Positions 9,456 through 18,418 of a stretch of DNA of 64,000 nt are shown here, piece by piece; within the stretch, counting starts at the first letter, position 1, and each line of letters starts with the position of its first letter. The notes under the pieces were generated by a model, which was not told the origin of the DNA, did no database searches, and worked only from the letters and a program-made list of their open reading frames with translations. The stretch is from Pseudoalteromonas neustonica (GTDB taxonomy: Bacteria; Pseudomonadota; Gammaproteobacteria; Enterobacterales; Alteromonadaceae): positions 310,001 through 374,000 of the forward strand of contig NZ_BDDS01000002.1 in assembly GCF_001653135.1 (NCBI RefSeq), written 5' to 3'. The translations under genes and the position numbers were made by a program.

Positions 9456-10851
9456 TTTTTCTATAAATAGTCGATGGACTCACATCCAACAATGCAGCAG
9501 CCTTTGGGATATTGTTATTGCAAATTGAAATTGCAGTTTCGATGTAGCGTTTTTCCACAACCCATAACGGCTCTATCTGGTTTTTATCATTTAGTTTTGC
9601 CGGTTTGTTTAGCTCTTCATTTATGTGCTCATGCTGATTGAAAGGCGAAACACTGTTAAGCTTATTAACCGCGTTATGAATAGGCGATGTAGATGGAAAA
9701 ATTGGGATCATACTTATTTCAATAAACTCGGCATTATTCAAGACTATTATATTACGAATAGTATTTTCGAGTTGTCTTACATTTCCAGGCCACTCATAGC
9801 GTTCAAATAAGCTTTTAACTTCAGCAGACATACCTTTATAAACGCGACCTTCTTCTTTACTGATCTTTTTAAATAATGCATCTGCAACTTCTATTACATC
9901 ATTCTCACGGTCCCTTAAAGGTGGCAATGAAATTGGAATTACATGTAAGCGATAATATAAATCCTCTCTAAAACGCCCAGCTTCTACTTCAAGCAATGGA
10001 TCTCTATTCGTTGCACAAACAAAACGTACATCTACTTTTGTCTCTTTCTCACTGCCAACTTGTTGATAGCATCCAGTCTGAATAAAACGTAATAATTTAC
10101 TCTGCAGATTGATATCCATTTCGCAAAGTTCATCTAAAAATAGAGTTCCGCCGTTCGCTTGGCCAGCTGCACCTTCTCTATTCGATATTGCGCCGGTAAA
10201 TGCACCTTTTAAATGGCCGAAAATTTCGCTTTCGATCAAATCTTTCGGTATTGCAGCACAATTCAACGCTACAAAAGGTTTATTTGATCGAGGCGATGCT
10301 AAATGTACGGCTTTTGCGCATAATTCTTTACCGGTTCCACTTTCGCCAGTTATAAATACCGTTGCTTTACTGACCGATGCAGAATTAATTATCTGATAAA
10401 CAGATTGCATAACACGAGAGCTACCAATTAAATCAAAATATTTTCCATTTTCATAAGTTGTCTTATAAGTTTTGACTGTTTGTTTTAATGCTTTTAACTT
10501 TAATGCATTATTAACTGTGATTCGAAAACGATCTGCTTCAATAGGTTTCTCTAAGAAATCACTAGCACCTAACTTAATCGCTTGTATAGCCATTTCTTTT
10601 GTCGCATGGCCAGTTAACACAATAACTTGAGGTGAATTTTCCGTACTAAAAGAAGATAAAATATCTAAGCCATTCATATCAGGTAACATTACATCTAAAA
10701 TAACTAAATCAGGCTGAAATTCATCGAGGGCATCCAACGCTTGTTGACCCGTATGAGCAATCTTTGTATTAACACCTGTCGGAATTAAATAAGATTGGTA
10801 CATAAGTGCTAAAGATTCTGTATCTTCTATTATTAAAACTTTAGGGGGCAT
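9424..10851 (-). CDS. sypG: Sigma-54-dependent response regulator, SypG-like
   Basis: 475 residues from the ATG at 10851, which has AAGGAAG upstream; a TTG 27 bases further out lacks support. The receiver domain carries the phospho-acceptor Asp53 in LVILDVMLPDMNG, the same residue number known for V. fischeri SypG. The AAA+ domain has GESGTGKE, the sigma-54 contact motif GAFTGA and LFLDEL; a Fis-type helix-turn-helix AAALLDVSPSTIYRKIKGW ends the protein. It should drive sigma-54 transcription of the surrounding operons through the repeated dyads seen upstream of them. It follows the sypE-like gene by about 100 bases. Confidence 0.92.
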   Translation of the reverse strand: MPPKVLIIEDTESLALMYQSYLIPTGVNTKIAHTGQQALDALDEFQPDLVILDVMLPDMNGLDILSSFSTENSPQVIVLTGHATKEMAIQAIKLGASDFLEKPIEADRFRITVNNALKLKALKQTVKTYKTTYENGKYFDLIGSSRVMQSVYQIINSASVSKATVFITGESGTGKELCAKAVHLASPRSNKPFVALNCAAIPKDLIESEIFGHLKGAFTGAISNREGAAGQANGGTLFLDELCEMDINLQSKLLRFIQTGCYQQVGSEKETKVDVRFVCATNRDPLLEVEAGRFREDLYYRLHVIPISLPPLRDRENDVIEVADALFKKISKEEGRVYKGMSAEVKSLFERYEWPGNVRQLENTIRNIIVLNNAEFIEISMIPIFPSTSPIHNAVNKLNSVSPFNQHEHINEELNKPAKLNDKNQIEPLWVVEKRYIETAISICNNNIPKAAALLDVSPSTIYRKIKGWEESAVS

Positions 10852-10950
10852 AAAGTACTTCCTTTTGGTTACAACCAACTACAGAATATAGGATCTCTTA
10901 CTACAGCTTAGTGTGTATTAGGTAGATTTGTAAACACTAATAGTAAAATG

Positions 10951-12414
10951 CTAGCTAATTACTATCAAAGACGCATCATCTATCTCTTTTGTTAACGATA
11001 CTTGTGTACTACGCCAAAGCTGTTCTGCGTATTCATTATGCGCTAATTCCCCCCCAGGCAAATTTACACGCAGTGAAGTAATATCATCTTGCTGAGTTTC
11101 TCTATTCTCTAGCCACCCGTCAGTGTAAAGTAATATATGCTCAATATCGTCCATGGGATAATCAAACAACTTATAATGATGATCTTTTGACAAACCTAAT
11201 AATGGATCTGTGCCTTTTAAATCAATTATCTCCCCTTTTTTAGTAATTATAACTGGTGATGGGTGGCCTGCATTTAGCCAGTAAAAGCGATTATTGTTAA
11301 TAAAGGCGATCAGTAATGTAACTATGCTTGATTTACATATTTTTTGATCATAAAGCGCTTTGTTTAAACTTGGTAATAATGAGGTAAGAGATGGATTACT
11401 AGATAAATAACCACTTATGAACCCTTTAACAGCAAAACTTTCTTTTAGTGCCTGAAGGCCATGTCCCATCATATCACCCAATACAATTGGCTGTAGTTCA
11501 TGTTCAGGTAGCATACAAAAATCCCCCCCATTATTGGTCGTTATTGAACCAAAAACACGGGCTTTTCTATTATTTTCAATATCAATTACTGCTGGTGTTT
11601 GGTTATCGGATGTATAATATTTTAAAGCCGAGAAACGATGTATAACGCGCTCAATACTTTGTAATAGGCGCATCTTTTTTACTGGCTTAATTAAGTAATC
11701 ATCAACACCAAGGTGATTAATTGTTCTTATAACTTCTTCACTATCATCCCCTGTAAGCATCACTACTGATAGTTGCATTTTTAAATTTGATTGGTTTAAT
11801 TTCTTTAGCAGCGGCTCACATGTGCCTTGTTTTAGCTTGTGATCGAGTAATAAAATAGTGGCGCCCGATGTTAAAATTGCTTGCCAACCTGATTCAATAT
11901 CAAGACAGGTGATAACCTGAAAATAAGGTGTTAAGTAGGCCTCTAACAAAGCGAGTTGGCTTTTATCATCATCTATATAAATAAGCGTAGGACGCTTATC
12001 TATATTCTGTAATGTAAATGAGAAATAATTGTATTGTTCATAATTACGATATGACGCTTTAGGATAGTAATGCCTTATAAGAGCAACTCCCATGCCCCCT
12101 TCAACAAGTTCCCCACTCCCTATATCCCAGTTTGAATCATTGTTAGCGAATAAATCATATGGCTCTAAATTATCAATGAACTCTAAAGTAATTTTTTTAT
12201 CATCGCTGCGATATATCTTTAAAGTCAGGCTTTCTATTACATCACTCATATTATGACGAATTAGATTTGTTAAATATTCCGTACTCACCAAACCGGCAGA
12301 ATCTATATCGCTATTACGTACCGATAAAGCAGTTAAAACATGTTTAAGTACTTGGCGTATTTCGCTTACTGCTGACCACTGTAATGTGAACTTTCGTTGA
12401 TATAATGTATCCAT
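10951..12414 (-). CDS. sypE: SypE-like regulator: RsbW-type kinase, receiver and PP2C phosphatase
   Basis: 487 residues with three modules: an anti-sigma-type HATPase domain (1-135; STEYLTNLIRHN and GGMGVALI), a central receiver (143-260; Asp191 in ATILLLDHK, KPVKK), and a SpoIIE/PP2C phosphatase (285-487) keeping metal aspartates Asp298, Asp314 (GDMMGHG), Asp432 (YTDG) and Asp480. This triple architecture is the hallmark of SypE, which both phosphorylates and dephosphorylates the STAS protein SypA depending on receiver state. The matching STAS gene is 3.7 kb upstream in the same operon. It lies 7 bases after the sypD-like gene. Confidence 0.92.
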   Translation of the reverse strand: MDTLYQRKFTLQWSAVSEIRQVLKHVLTALSVRNSDIDSAGLVSTEYLTNLIRHNMSDVIESLTLKIYRSDDKKITLEFIDNLEPYDLFANNDSNWDIGSGELVEGGMGVALIRHYYPKASYRNYEQYNYFSFTLQNIDKRPTLIYIDDDKSQLALLEAYLTPYFQVITCLDIESGWQAILTSGATILLLDHKLKQGTCEPLLKKLNQSNLKMQLSVVMLTGDDSEEVIRTINHLGVDDYLIKPVKKMRLLQSIERVIHRFSALKYYTSDNQTPAVIDIENNRKARVFGSITTNNGGDFCMLPEHELQPIVLGDMMGHGLQALKESFAVKGFISGYLSSNPSLTSLLPSLNKALYDQKICKSSIVTLLIAFINNNRFYWLNAGHPSPVIITKKGEIIDLKGTDPLLGLSKDHHYKLFDYPMDDIEHILLYTDGWLENRETQQDDITSLRVNLPGGELAHNEYAEQLWRSTQVSLTKEIDDASLIVIS

Positions 12415-12421
12415 AATTGGC

Positions 12422-13126
12422 TCAATAGGGATGAAATAACCATTGCTGGCGGTTAATTTTATTAATTAAAAAACGTGTAAGTCGTGGCCATTTATGCTGC
12501 CTTGCTTTTAAGGAAGCGATCATTCTAACGCCTAGTGGTGCAAATTTATGCTGGCCAATAATTATTCTTATATGTTTATGCGCCGCATGTTTTAAATTCT
12601 TAACAGCACTGCACAATGATTCTTCATCATTCACACCTAAAGCAACTGTAAGAAGTGTTAAGTCAGAGCATAAACTAAGCGCATGCAATGGAACATTCCC
12701 TCTGTTTCGTTTTAATGCAGGTGACATATCAAGTAAAATATAGTCATATTCTTGTTTTAGTCTATCAATTCCATCGTTTAATATTTGCTTGTTTTTGACT
12801 GATTCAGTTTCACTTAAATTTTGCATCGTCAACAAGTCAACATGCTGATACTTAACAATGTTCAGTTGGCATGAAATGTCGCTGAAGCACCATTCGTTGC
12901 TAAGAGATGGTAAGGAGTTCCCTATTTGAAAAGGATGTAACGGGTTTAAATCAATGATTAAAACTTTTGCTCCTTGTGCATTAAGACGTCTTGCAATACT
13001 TGCACATAGTGATGATGAGCCTTCTTCGCCAGATAATGACATAAAAGTTATGCATCGGGCTTGGTGGCTATTAATTTCATTACACACCTCTTCGAGCTCT
13101 TGATATTGAACAGGAATTAGTTTCAT
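12422..13126 (-). CDS. sypD: SypD-like ParA/CpsD-type ATPase homologue with degenerate P-loop
   Basis: 234 residues resembling the cytoplasmic part of bacterial tyrosine autokinases and MinD/ParA proteins: N-terminal CITFMSLSGEEGSSSLCASI, Walker A'-like VLIIDLNPLHP and Walker B YDYILLDMSPA. The P-loop Lys is replaced (GEEGSSSL, Ser37 at the Lys position), and no C-terminal tyrosine cluster is present, so ATP-dependent kinase activity is doubtful. It starts inside the sypC stop (ATGA overlap), and its place between export protein and SypE matches sypD. It probably works with the SypO chain-length protein, perhaps as a structural partner. Confidence 0.82.
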   Translation of the reverse strand: MKLIPVQYQELEEVCNEINSHQARCITFMSLSGEEGSSSLCASIARRLNAQGAKVLIIDLNPLHPFQIGNSLPSLSNEWCFSDISCQLNIVKYQHVDLLTMQNLSETESVKNKQILNDGIDRLKQEYDYILLDMSPALKRNRGNVPLHALSLCSDLTLLTVALGVNDEESLCSAVKNLKHAAHKHIRIIIGQHKFAPLGVRMIASLKARQHKWPRLTRFLINKINRQQWLFHPY

Positions 13127-15216
13127 AGGCCAACCACTAATGCAATTATTGTTACAAAATCAAGAAAGTTGGATCTAAATTGGCTAAGTAAGTCTTGACC
13201 TTTATCAGGTACGTATAACGTATCGCCCGCTCGCAATACAGGTAAATTTACGGAGTTTGGGTTTTTAACAAAAGCTTCTAAATCAAATACCCTAGATTGC
13301 TCCTTGCAGCAAGAGTGATTTACAACGACTATTTTATCAATTAATGCCGAACTTGAAGGACCGCCAGCTTCGGCTAGTGCATCAAGAATACTCATTGTGT
13401 CATTAAAAGTATAACGCCCAGGTTTTTGAACAGCCCCCATAATTCTAACTACTTGTTCTTTGGGAGTACGCAACCAATCTTTATCTTTTTCTGGAACGAA
13501 TATGGTGTCGCCTGGTAAAACGTGCGGAAACAATGTTTCATCGCCAGTCTCAAAATACAGGGCTAGGTCAAGTTTACTAACACGTGCTGTATTGCCATTT
13601 CGATGGGTGATTCTAATGTTACGAAGATCAGCGTTTGCGTTTGGACCATCCGCCGCAGCTAAAATATCAATAAAGTGCATGTTGTCATTAAATGCGTAGC
13701 GACCCGGAGAGCCAACTTGACCCATTATATAAATAGACTTGCTAGATTCTTGACGTATCCACTGTGACTTATTGTTTCCAGGATCGACGGGTAACTCTTC
13801 AACAATAATTGTGTCACCAGCAATTAATTGAGGTAATGTTAATTGGCCATCTGTGATTGTGTATTTTTCTAAGTCGAAGCGCTGTGTCACATCACCATTT
13901 CGGACAATTTTTATATCATTAATGTTTGCGCCTTTAGTCGGCCCCCCCGCATGCGCTAGTAAATCGGTGAAGTCCATCTCTGTGCTCCATTCATAGCGAC
14001 CTGGGGATGTAATAGCACCAATAATTTTGATTGCTCTTTTGGGTGGGATTTTAAGCCAGCTTTTTTCATTTTGATCTGTTTTTTCTGGAACAAAAATTAC
14101 ATCACCTGGGTTCAAATCTGGTACTGTTACTGACGTTAAGCCTTCACTATAACCTTGAAGGTCAAAAAGAATACTTTCCCCATCAGGTGTTAAAATTTTA
14201 ATTTGTCGAGTTTCAGCAAAACGAGTTGGTCCACCTGCATTAGCTAATATATCCAAAAAATTAGTGCTGTCAGCTGCCTCATAAGCGCCAGGTTTTTGTA
14301 CTTCACCCATTATATATACTGTGCGTGAAGTTGTATTTACATCATCAACCATAATAGGGACATACACAGTGGAACCTGATTTTAACCTAGGCATGGTGTC
14401 ATTATTAGGTTTATCAAGATACGCTTTCAAATCAAAAATTATGGGCGTTTTATCATTAATTACACGGATTTTAGTTACATCAGCGTAACGTGTTACCCCT
14501 TCAGCTCTCATTAAAGCGTCTAGTACGCTCATCTGTTCTTTGAAAGAGAAACTTCCTGGATTATGAACCTCTCCTAATAATGTAATTGCACTGTTATCGC
14601 TTGCGTCACCAGATGCACTTAATGTTTGTGCGTCAAAGTCAATTTGTACATTACCAAGTAATGGCGATACTGGCACAAATACTGTATCTGCACTTTTAAG
14701 TTTCGGCAGTAATTTGCTATTACCAGAATCAAGATACGCTTTGTAATTAAACTCTATAACTTCTTCACCTCGACGAATTTGTAGACGATCTAACTGAGCC
14801 CCTGGTTTTAAATCCCCCGCCGCAGATATAACCATTTGAATATTTCCATCAAATGGGATACTCACTTGTGAGGGAGTATTAACATAACCTAATACATTGA
14901 TAATAATGTTACGAGATCTTACTTCCACGTAAAAATCTTCCATTGCCACATAAATATCGCTTAGGAGCGTTTTTAACTCACCTTCAACTTGACTTACTTG
15001 TTTATTTATAACAATCACCTTACCAATTTCAGGTAATAAAATGGTGCCGTCTTTATTAACTTCAAATACATTTTCGAATTCAGGTTCTCCAGGTAAATAC
15101 AAAAATAATTTATTGCCCACTTCAATATTTCCAGTGTTATTTTCAGCATTTTCATTACTTAAGCAAACACTAGAATAGCTCAATAGAATAGTTAAAATGA
15201 TCACAATAAACTTCAT
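13123..15216 (-). CDS. sypC: SypC-like polysaccharide export protein with multiple SLBB domains
   Basis: 697 residues from the ATG at 15216, placed 1 base after the preceding stop with AAGGAG upstream; a further upstream ATG would sit inside the previous gene. A signal peptide (about 1-25) is followed by a Poly_export domain and about six SLBB units, each marked by a repeated motif: GYVNTPSQ, GEVHNPGSFSF, GEVQKPGAYEA, GAITSPGRYEW, GQVGSPGRYAF and GAVQKPGRYTF. The chain ends in a hydrophobic segment. Wza-type proteins form the outer-membrane export channel but usually hold two or three SLBB domains. No clear lipobox is seen. Confidence 0.92.
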   Translation of the reverse strand: MKFIVIILTILLSYSSVCLSNENAENNTGNIEVGNKLFLYLPGEPEFENVFEVNKDGTILLPEIGKVIVINKQVSQVEGELKTLLSDIYVAMEDFYVEVRSRNIIINVLGYVNTPSQVSIPFDGNIQMVISAAGDLKPGAQLDRLQIRRGEEVIEFNYKAYLDSGNSKLLPKLKSADTVFVPVSPLLGNVQIDFDAQTLSASGDASDNSAITLLGEVHNPGSFSFKEQMSVLDALMRAEGVTRYADVTKIRVINDKTPIIFDLKAYLDKPNNDTMPRLKSGSTVYVPIMVDDVNTTSRTVYIMGEVQKPGAYEAADSTNFLDILANAGGPTRFAETRQIKILTPDGESILFDLQGYSEGLTSVTVPDLNPGDVIFVPEKTDQNEKSWLKIPPKRAIKIIGAITSPGRYEWSTEMDFTDLLAHAGGPTKGANINDIKIVRNGDVTQRFDLEKYTITDGQLTLPQLIAGDTIIVEELPVDPGNNKSQWIRQESSKSIYIMGQVGSPGRYAFNDNMHFIDILAAADGPNANADLRNIRITHRNGNTARVSKLDLALYFETGDETLFPHVLPGDTIFVPEKDKDWLRTPKEQVVRIMGAVQKPGRYTFNDTMSILDALAEAGGPSSSALIDKIVVVNHSCCKEQSRVFDLEAFVKNPNSVNLPVLRAGDTLYVPDKGQDLLSQFRSNFLDFVTIIALVVGL

Positions 15217-15217
15217 A

Positions 15218-16090
15218 CTAATACTCCTTCGGACCATTTAATATTTTGGTCCAATTAGATAAAGATTTAGCTTTAGGGTTGGTAGATTCATCATCTGCTG
15301 TAATATCAATCACAATCGCTTCGACTCTTCTGTCAGAGTGGCGTTTAGAAAATGAATCAGCATCACTACTATAAGGCTTTAGATTACCTTGAGTTAGGGT
15401 TGTTATGTATTCAGGATTCACACCATAAATACCAAGCCAATGCTTTACTGTTTCTGCTCTTTTGAGTGCCAGTTCAAAATTATCATTCCGAGTGCCGGAT
15501 TCATCAGTATGACCAATTAGTAATAGTGATATATTTTTAACTTGTTTAATTAAGTCTGATGCCTGTGCTAGCTGGGCCATGTATTTAGGCGTAATTTGAA
15601 AATCATCAACAGCAAATTGATTATCACTGTTAAGTAGGTTTTTAATTTGATCTCTAATTGACCGTGTTGCTTTTTCTTGAGCCTCAACTTTTACACCCGC
15701 ACAAGATGTCATTTTGCTTACAGTTTCAAAATGATTACTCAACTGTGTTAGAGCATGATGATGTATTAATAAATCATGCTCTGCGTCTTGCCACATTTGT
15801 GCAGACACTAATCTTCTAATACGATTTTCATAGATTTGTGCTCTAAGCAATTGTCCTGGCATGCATTGTTGAATCCCTTGAGCTTTAAGTAAATCAAGTT
15901 TTAGTACTTGGTGCTCAAATTCACTAATAACGAGGGTTTCTTCTGATTGGAAGATCCTATCTTCTTGTTCATCCGTTAACGGGTAATTTTGATATCTTTC
16001 AGCCCATCCACCTTGCCCTTCATCTGGCCAAGAAGCACAGCCCCCCATTAATATTATTAAAACTAAACATATTATGTGCTTCAAATTCAT
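15218..16090 (-). CDS. sypB: SypB-like OmpA-family lipoprotein
   Basis: 290 residues. The N-terminus ends in a lipobox with Cys18 (LMGGC), so a lipoprotein is likely. The C-terminal half is an OmpA/Pal-type peptidoglycan-binding domain: LLIGHTDESGTRNDNFELALKRAE and HSDRRVEAIVI carry the conserved Asp and Arg positions. The segment between is helical and unassigned. AAGGA precedes the start. It follows the STAS gene by 9 bases and abuts sypC, the syp gene order. It probably anchors or stabilises the export machine in the periplasm. Confidence 0.9.
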   Translation of the reverse strand: MNLKHIICLVLIILMGGCASWPDEGQGGWAERYQNYPLTDEQEDRIFQSEETLVISEFEHQVLKLDLLKAQGIQQCMPGQLLRAQIYENRIRRLVSAQMWQDAEHDLLIHHHALTQLSNHFETVSKMTSCAGVKVEAQEKATRSIRDQIKNLLNSDNQFAVDDFQITPKYMAQLAQASDLIKQVKNISLLLIGHTDESGTRNDNFELALKRAETVKHWLGIYGVNPEYITTLTQGNLKPYSSDADSFSKRHSDRRVEAIVIDITADDESTNPKAKSLSNWTKILNGPKEY

Positions 16091-16099
16091 AGTTTGTCC

Positions 16100-16420
16100 T
16101 TAAATTACGTCAGACTGCTCGATAAATGGAATTGTTTTATCTACACGTAACAAGCTCATCAGTTTATGGGGTTGCCCTGATACGTTTAGCAAAGCTAGTT
16201 TTTGTCCATTTTTTTCAATGCGCTTATATAAAAAGACCATCGCACCAATACCTGATGAATCAATAAATTCAGTTTTAGAGAAGTCTAAAATAATCTGCGG
16301 TTCAGGACTGTGAGCTAATTGCTCAAATTGATCTTTAAATGTATCGACGGTTAGGCCTGAGAAATCTGTGGGGAGTGCGATAATTTGAATATCGCTATTT
16401 GCATTAGTTGATGAAGTCAT
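16100..16420 (-). CDS. sypA: SypA-like STAS anti-sigma-antagonist-type protein
   Basis: 106 residues forming a single STAS domain. The signature ILDFSKTEFIDSSGIGAMV places the predicted phosphorylated serine at residue 56, the same position reported for V. fischeri SypA. Its state would be set by the SypE-like protein encoded downstream, whose kinase and PP2C domains fit this target. It is the first gene of the sypABCDE(G) operon and is preceded by a -24/-12 promoter (16458-16473) and a double upstream box (16527-16568). In V. fischeri unphosphorylated SypA promotes biofilm formation; the downstream target is not known to me. Confidence 0.92.
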   Translation of the reverse strand: MTSSTNANSDIQIIALPTDFSGLTVDTFKDQFEQLAHSPEPQIILDFSKTEFIDSSGIGAMVFLYKRIEKNGQKLALLNVSGQPHKLMSLLRVDKTIPFIEQSDVI

Positions 16421-16457
16421 AATATTAACCTTTATGTTGTTAGCTAATTAAATATAG

Positions 16458-16473
16458 TACAACTTAAGTGCCA
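16458..16473 (-). promoter_or_regulatory. Sigma-54 promoter for the sypA operon
   Basis: On the minus strand TGGCAC-N5-TTGTA matches the -24/-12 consensus TGGCAC-N5-TTGCW with one change, and the GG-to-G(C) spacing is correct. It predicts transcription start about 27 bases before the sypA ATG. A sigma-54 activator gene and upstream boxes in the same locus support it. Confidence 0.72.
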
Positions 16474-16526
16474 ATGTTTAACTTATTGATATATAAATGA
16501 TAAAGATTAAGGAATGAAAATAAATA

Positions 16527-16568
16527 CGCAAAATGCAACATAACTATAGTCATCCTTTGCATTTTGCG
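16527..16568. promoter_or_regulatory. Inverted pair of activator boxes upstream of sypA
   Basis: A perfect 12-bp inverted repeat, CGCAAAATGCAA at 16527-16538 and TTGCATTTTGCG at 16557-16568, with an 18-bp spacer. It sits 54 to 95 bases upstream of the -24 element, the position expected for a sigma-54 activator. In gene direction the distal copy reads TTCGCA-AAA-TGCAAA, close to the SypG enhancer TTCTCANNNTGCAWW that I recall for V. fischeri. Confidence 0.68.
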
Positions 16569-16584
16569 AACTTGTTTGGCGGCT

Positions 16585-18408
16585 TTATTGCCCTTTCCCA
16601 GTAAAAACAACGATAAAAGTTTTAGTTAAAATTGATATTTCCATTTTTAACCAGGACATTGGCGACGATAAACTGAGTACATAGGCATAATCCCACCCTA
16701 TTTTATTTCTCGCATCTTCTAAGGTTTCATCATAACCATTCATTACTTGCGCAAGGCCTGATATGCCGGGTTTGATGCCATAAGTTCGTTGACAAAAGTA
16801 TGGGATTTCTTTTTCTAATTTACCGTAAAATATAGGCCTTTCTGGTCTTGGGCCTATTAAAGACATATCGCCTCGTAATACATTCCACAATTGCGGCAAT
16901 TCATCAATTCGGGTTTTACGAATAAAGCGACCAACCGGCGTTATCCGAGGGTCATCTTTCGAAGCCCAGACAGCACCACTTACAGCTTCAGCATCAACAA
17001 CCATCGAGCGAAATTTATAAACATTGAATAAAGAGACGAATGTATCTGTGCTTTCACCAACCCTAAATTGTTTAAATAGCACAGGCCCTTTCGACGTTGA
17101 TTTAATAACGATGGCTGTAGTAAGCAGAATAGGAAGCACAAGAACTAACCCAACAATTGACCCAATGATATCAATTACTCGCTTAATAACTCTAACTACC
17201 GGAAATTTTTGTTTCGATAATGTATTTACACGTCGCCATGGCTTATTAAAACTACCAAATTCATATTTAATAATGCCTAAGAGCGCCATAAAATAGCTAT
17301 TGATGATATAGATAACTTTGTCGACAATGGGTATTTTTTTTTGCACATTAAAAAGGCGTTTTATAAAGTCAATACTATGTATCGTTATTATTCCAGTACT
17401 TATTAATATAGCCCAAGGTGCATGGATAACTATTGCAGCACAAAAAACGGTAATATAAATTGCAGCTAAGATTAGCGGCATCACCCCGCGCAGTACTTTA
17501 TGCGAAAAAAAGTTAATAAACGTCCAGCCTAACCTAGGGTTGAGCAATGACATTAAAGATTTTATTTGCTGCCAGTTACCAGCCCCCAACCTCACGCGAC
17601 GAGCATAGTCTTGTGCTTGTTGATCCGAGTCCAATTCATATATAACAATATCTTTATCGATGACTGCTTTGCCGCCACTTTGCATAGCTCGCATAGATAA
17701 GACAAAATCGTCATTAATTGTTCCATTCTCAAGCTCAAATGCATGATCAGATCTCATCGCAAACATTGCACCAGGCACTCCAATTACAGCACCACGTTCA
17801 GATTCCATCTGTTTAAGTTTATTTTGATATTGCCAGTAACCTTTTTGTTCATTTGTCGCTGCTTCATCAAGTGTATATAGCCCGGTGGTCACGGTAACAT
17901 CAGGGTCTTCAAATTGGTTTGCGATTTTATTTAATGCATCAATGCTTAGTAATGCGCTAACATCTGAAAACAATAAAATATCGTATTGTGAACGAGCAAT
18001 ATTTATTAAGGTATTAATACCTTTAATTTTCCCTTGGTTATCTGGGTTTACATGAAAAAAACAGTTTACTTGTTGATCAAAAAGAGATGCTTGAGCCTTT
18101 TGCGCTAAATCAAAGCTATTATCTGTACAACCATCGAAATAGACATGTATATCAAATTTTGTTGTCGGATAAAGTAAAGAAGCAAGGTTATGCAGCTTTT
18201 CACTTATATGTGCCTGTTCATTATAAACACACATTAATATTGCAATAGTGGGTAATTCATCCGTATTTACCGCAGTATTGTCTGTCGCTTTATCTTGAGG
18301 CTGCGAAGCAAGCTCTGGTTTTAATAACCTGAGTAGTAATGGATAGCCTAAGTGGTGGTATAATACGATACTCACCAACAAAATGAAGATAACCATAAAT
18401 ATTTCCAT
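16585..18408 (-). CDS. Fused glycosyltransferase 2 and initiating sugar-phosphate transferase (SypQ-SypR-like)
   Basis: 607 residues. After an N-terminal membrane helix (1-20) comes a GT2 domain (about 50-300; ILMCVYNEQAHI, the Asp box in LLFSDVSALL, NDDFVLSMRA, and ARRVRLGAGNWQQI near the QxxRW position), then several helices. The C-terminal half (about 405-607) is a bacterial sugar transferase: a membrane hairpin, FKQFRVG, YKFRSMV, RIDELPQLWNVLRGDMSLIG and PGISGLAQV. V. fischeri encodes these as two proteins, SypQ and SypR. The frame is continuous throughout. The C-terminal part should start repeat-unit synthesis on undecaprenyl phosphate. AAGGA precedes the start. Confidence 0.88.
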   Translation of the reverse strand: MEIFMVIFILLVSIVLYHHLGYPLLLRLLKPELASQPQDKATDNTAVNTDELPTIAILMCVYNEQAHISEKLHNLASLLYPTTKFDIHVYFDGCTDNSFDLAQKAQASLFDQQVNCFFHVNPDNQGKIKGINTLINIARSQYDILLFSDVSALLSIDALNKIANQFEDPDVTVTTGLYTLDEAATNEQKGYWQYQNKLKQMESERGAVIGVPGAMFAMRSDHAFELENGTINDDFVLSMRAMQSGGKAVIDKDIVIYELDSDQQAQDYARRVRLGAGNWQQIKSLMSLLNPRLGWTFINFFSHKVLRGVMPLILAAIYITVFCAAIVIHAPWAILISTGIITIHSIDFIKRLFNVQKKIPIVDKVIYIINSYFMALLGIIKYEFGSFNKPWRRVNTLSKQKFPVVRVIKRVIDIIGSIVGLVLVLPILLTTAIVIKSTSKGPVLFKQFRVGESTDTFVSLFNVYKFRSMVVDAEAVSGAVWASKDDPRITPVGRFIRKTRIDELPQLWNVLRGDMSLIGPRPERPIFYGKLEKEIPYFCQRTYGIKPGISGLAQVMNGYDETLEDARNKIGWDYAYVLSLSSPMSWLKMEISILTKTFIVVFTGKGQ

Positions 18409-18418
18409 TTTTTATTCC

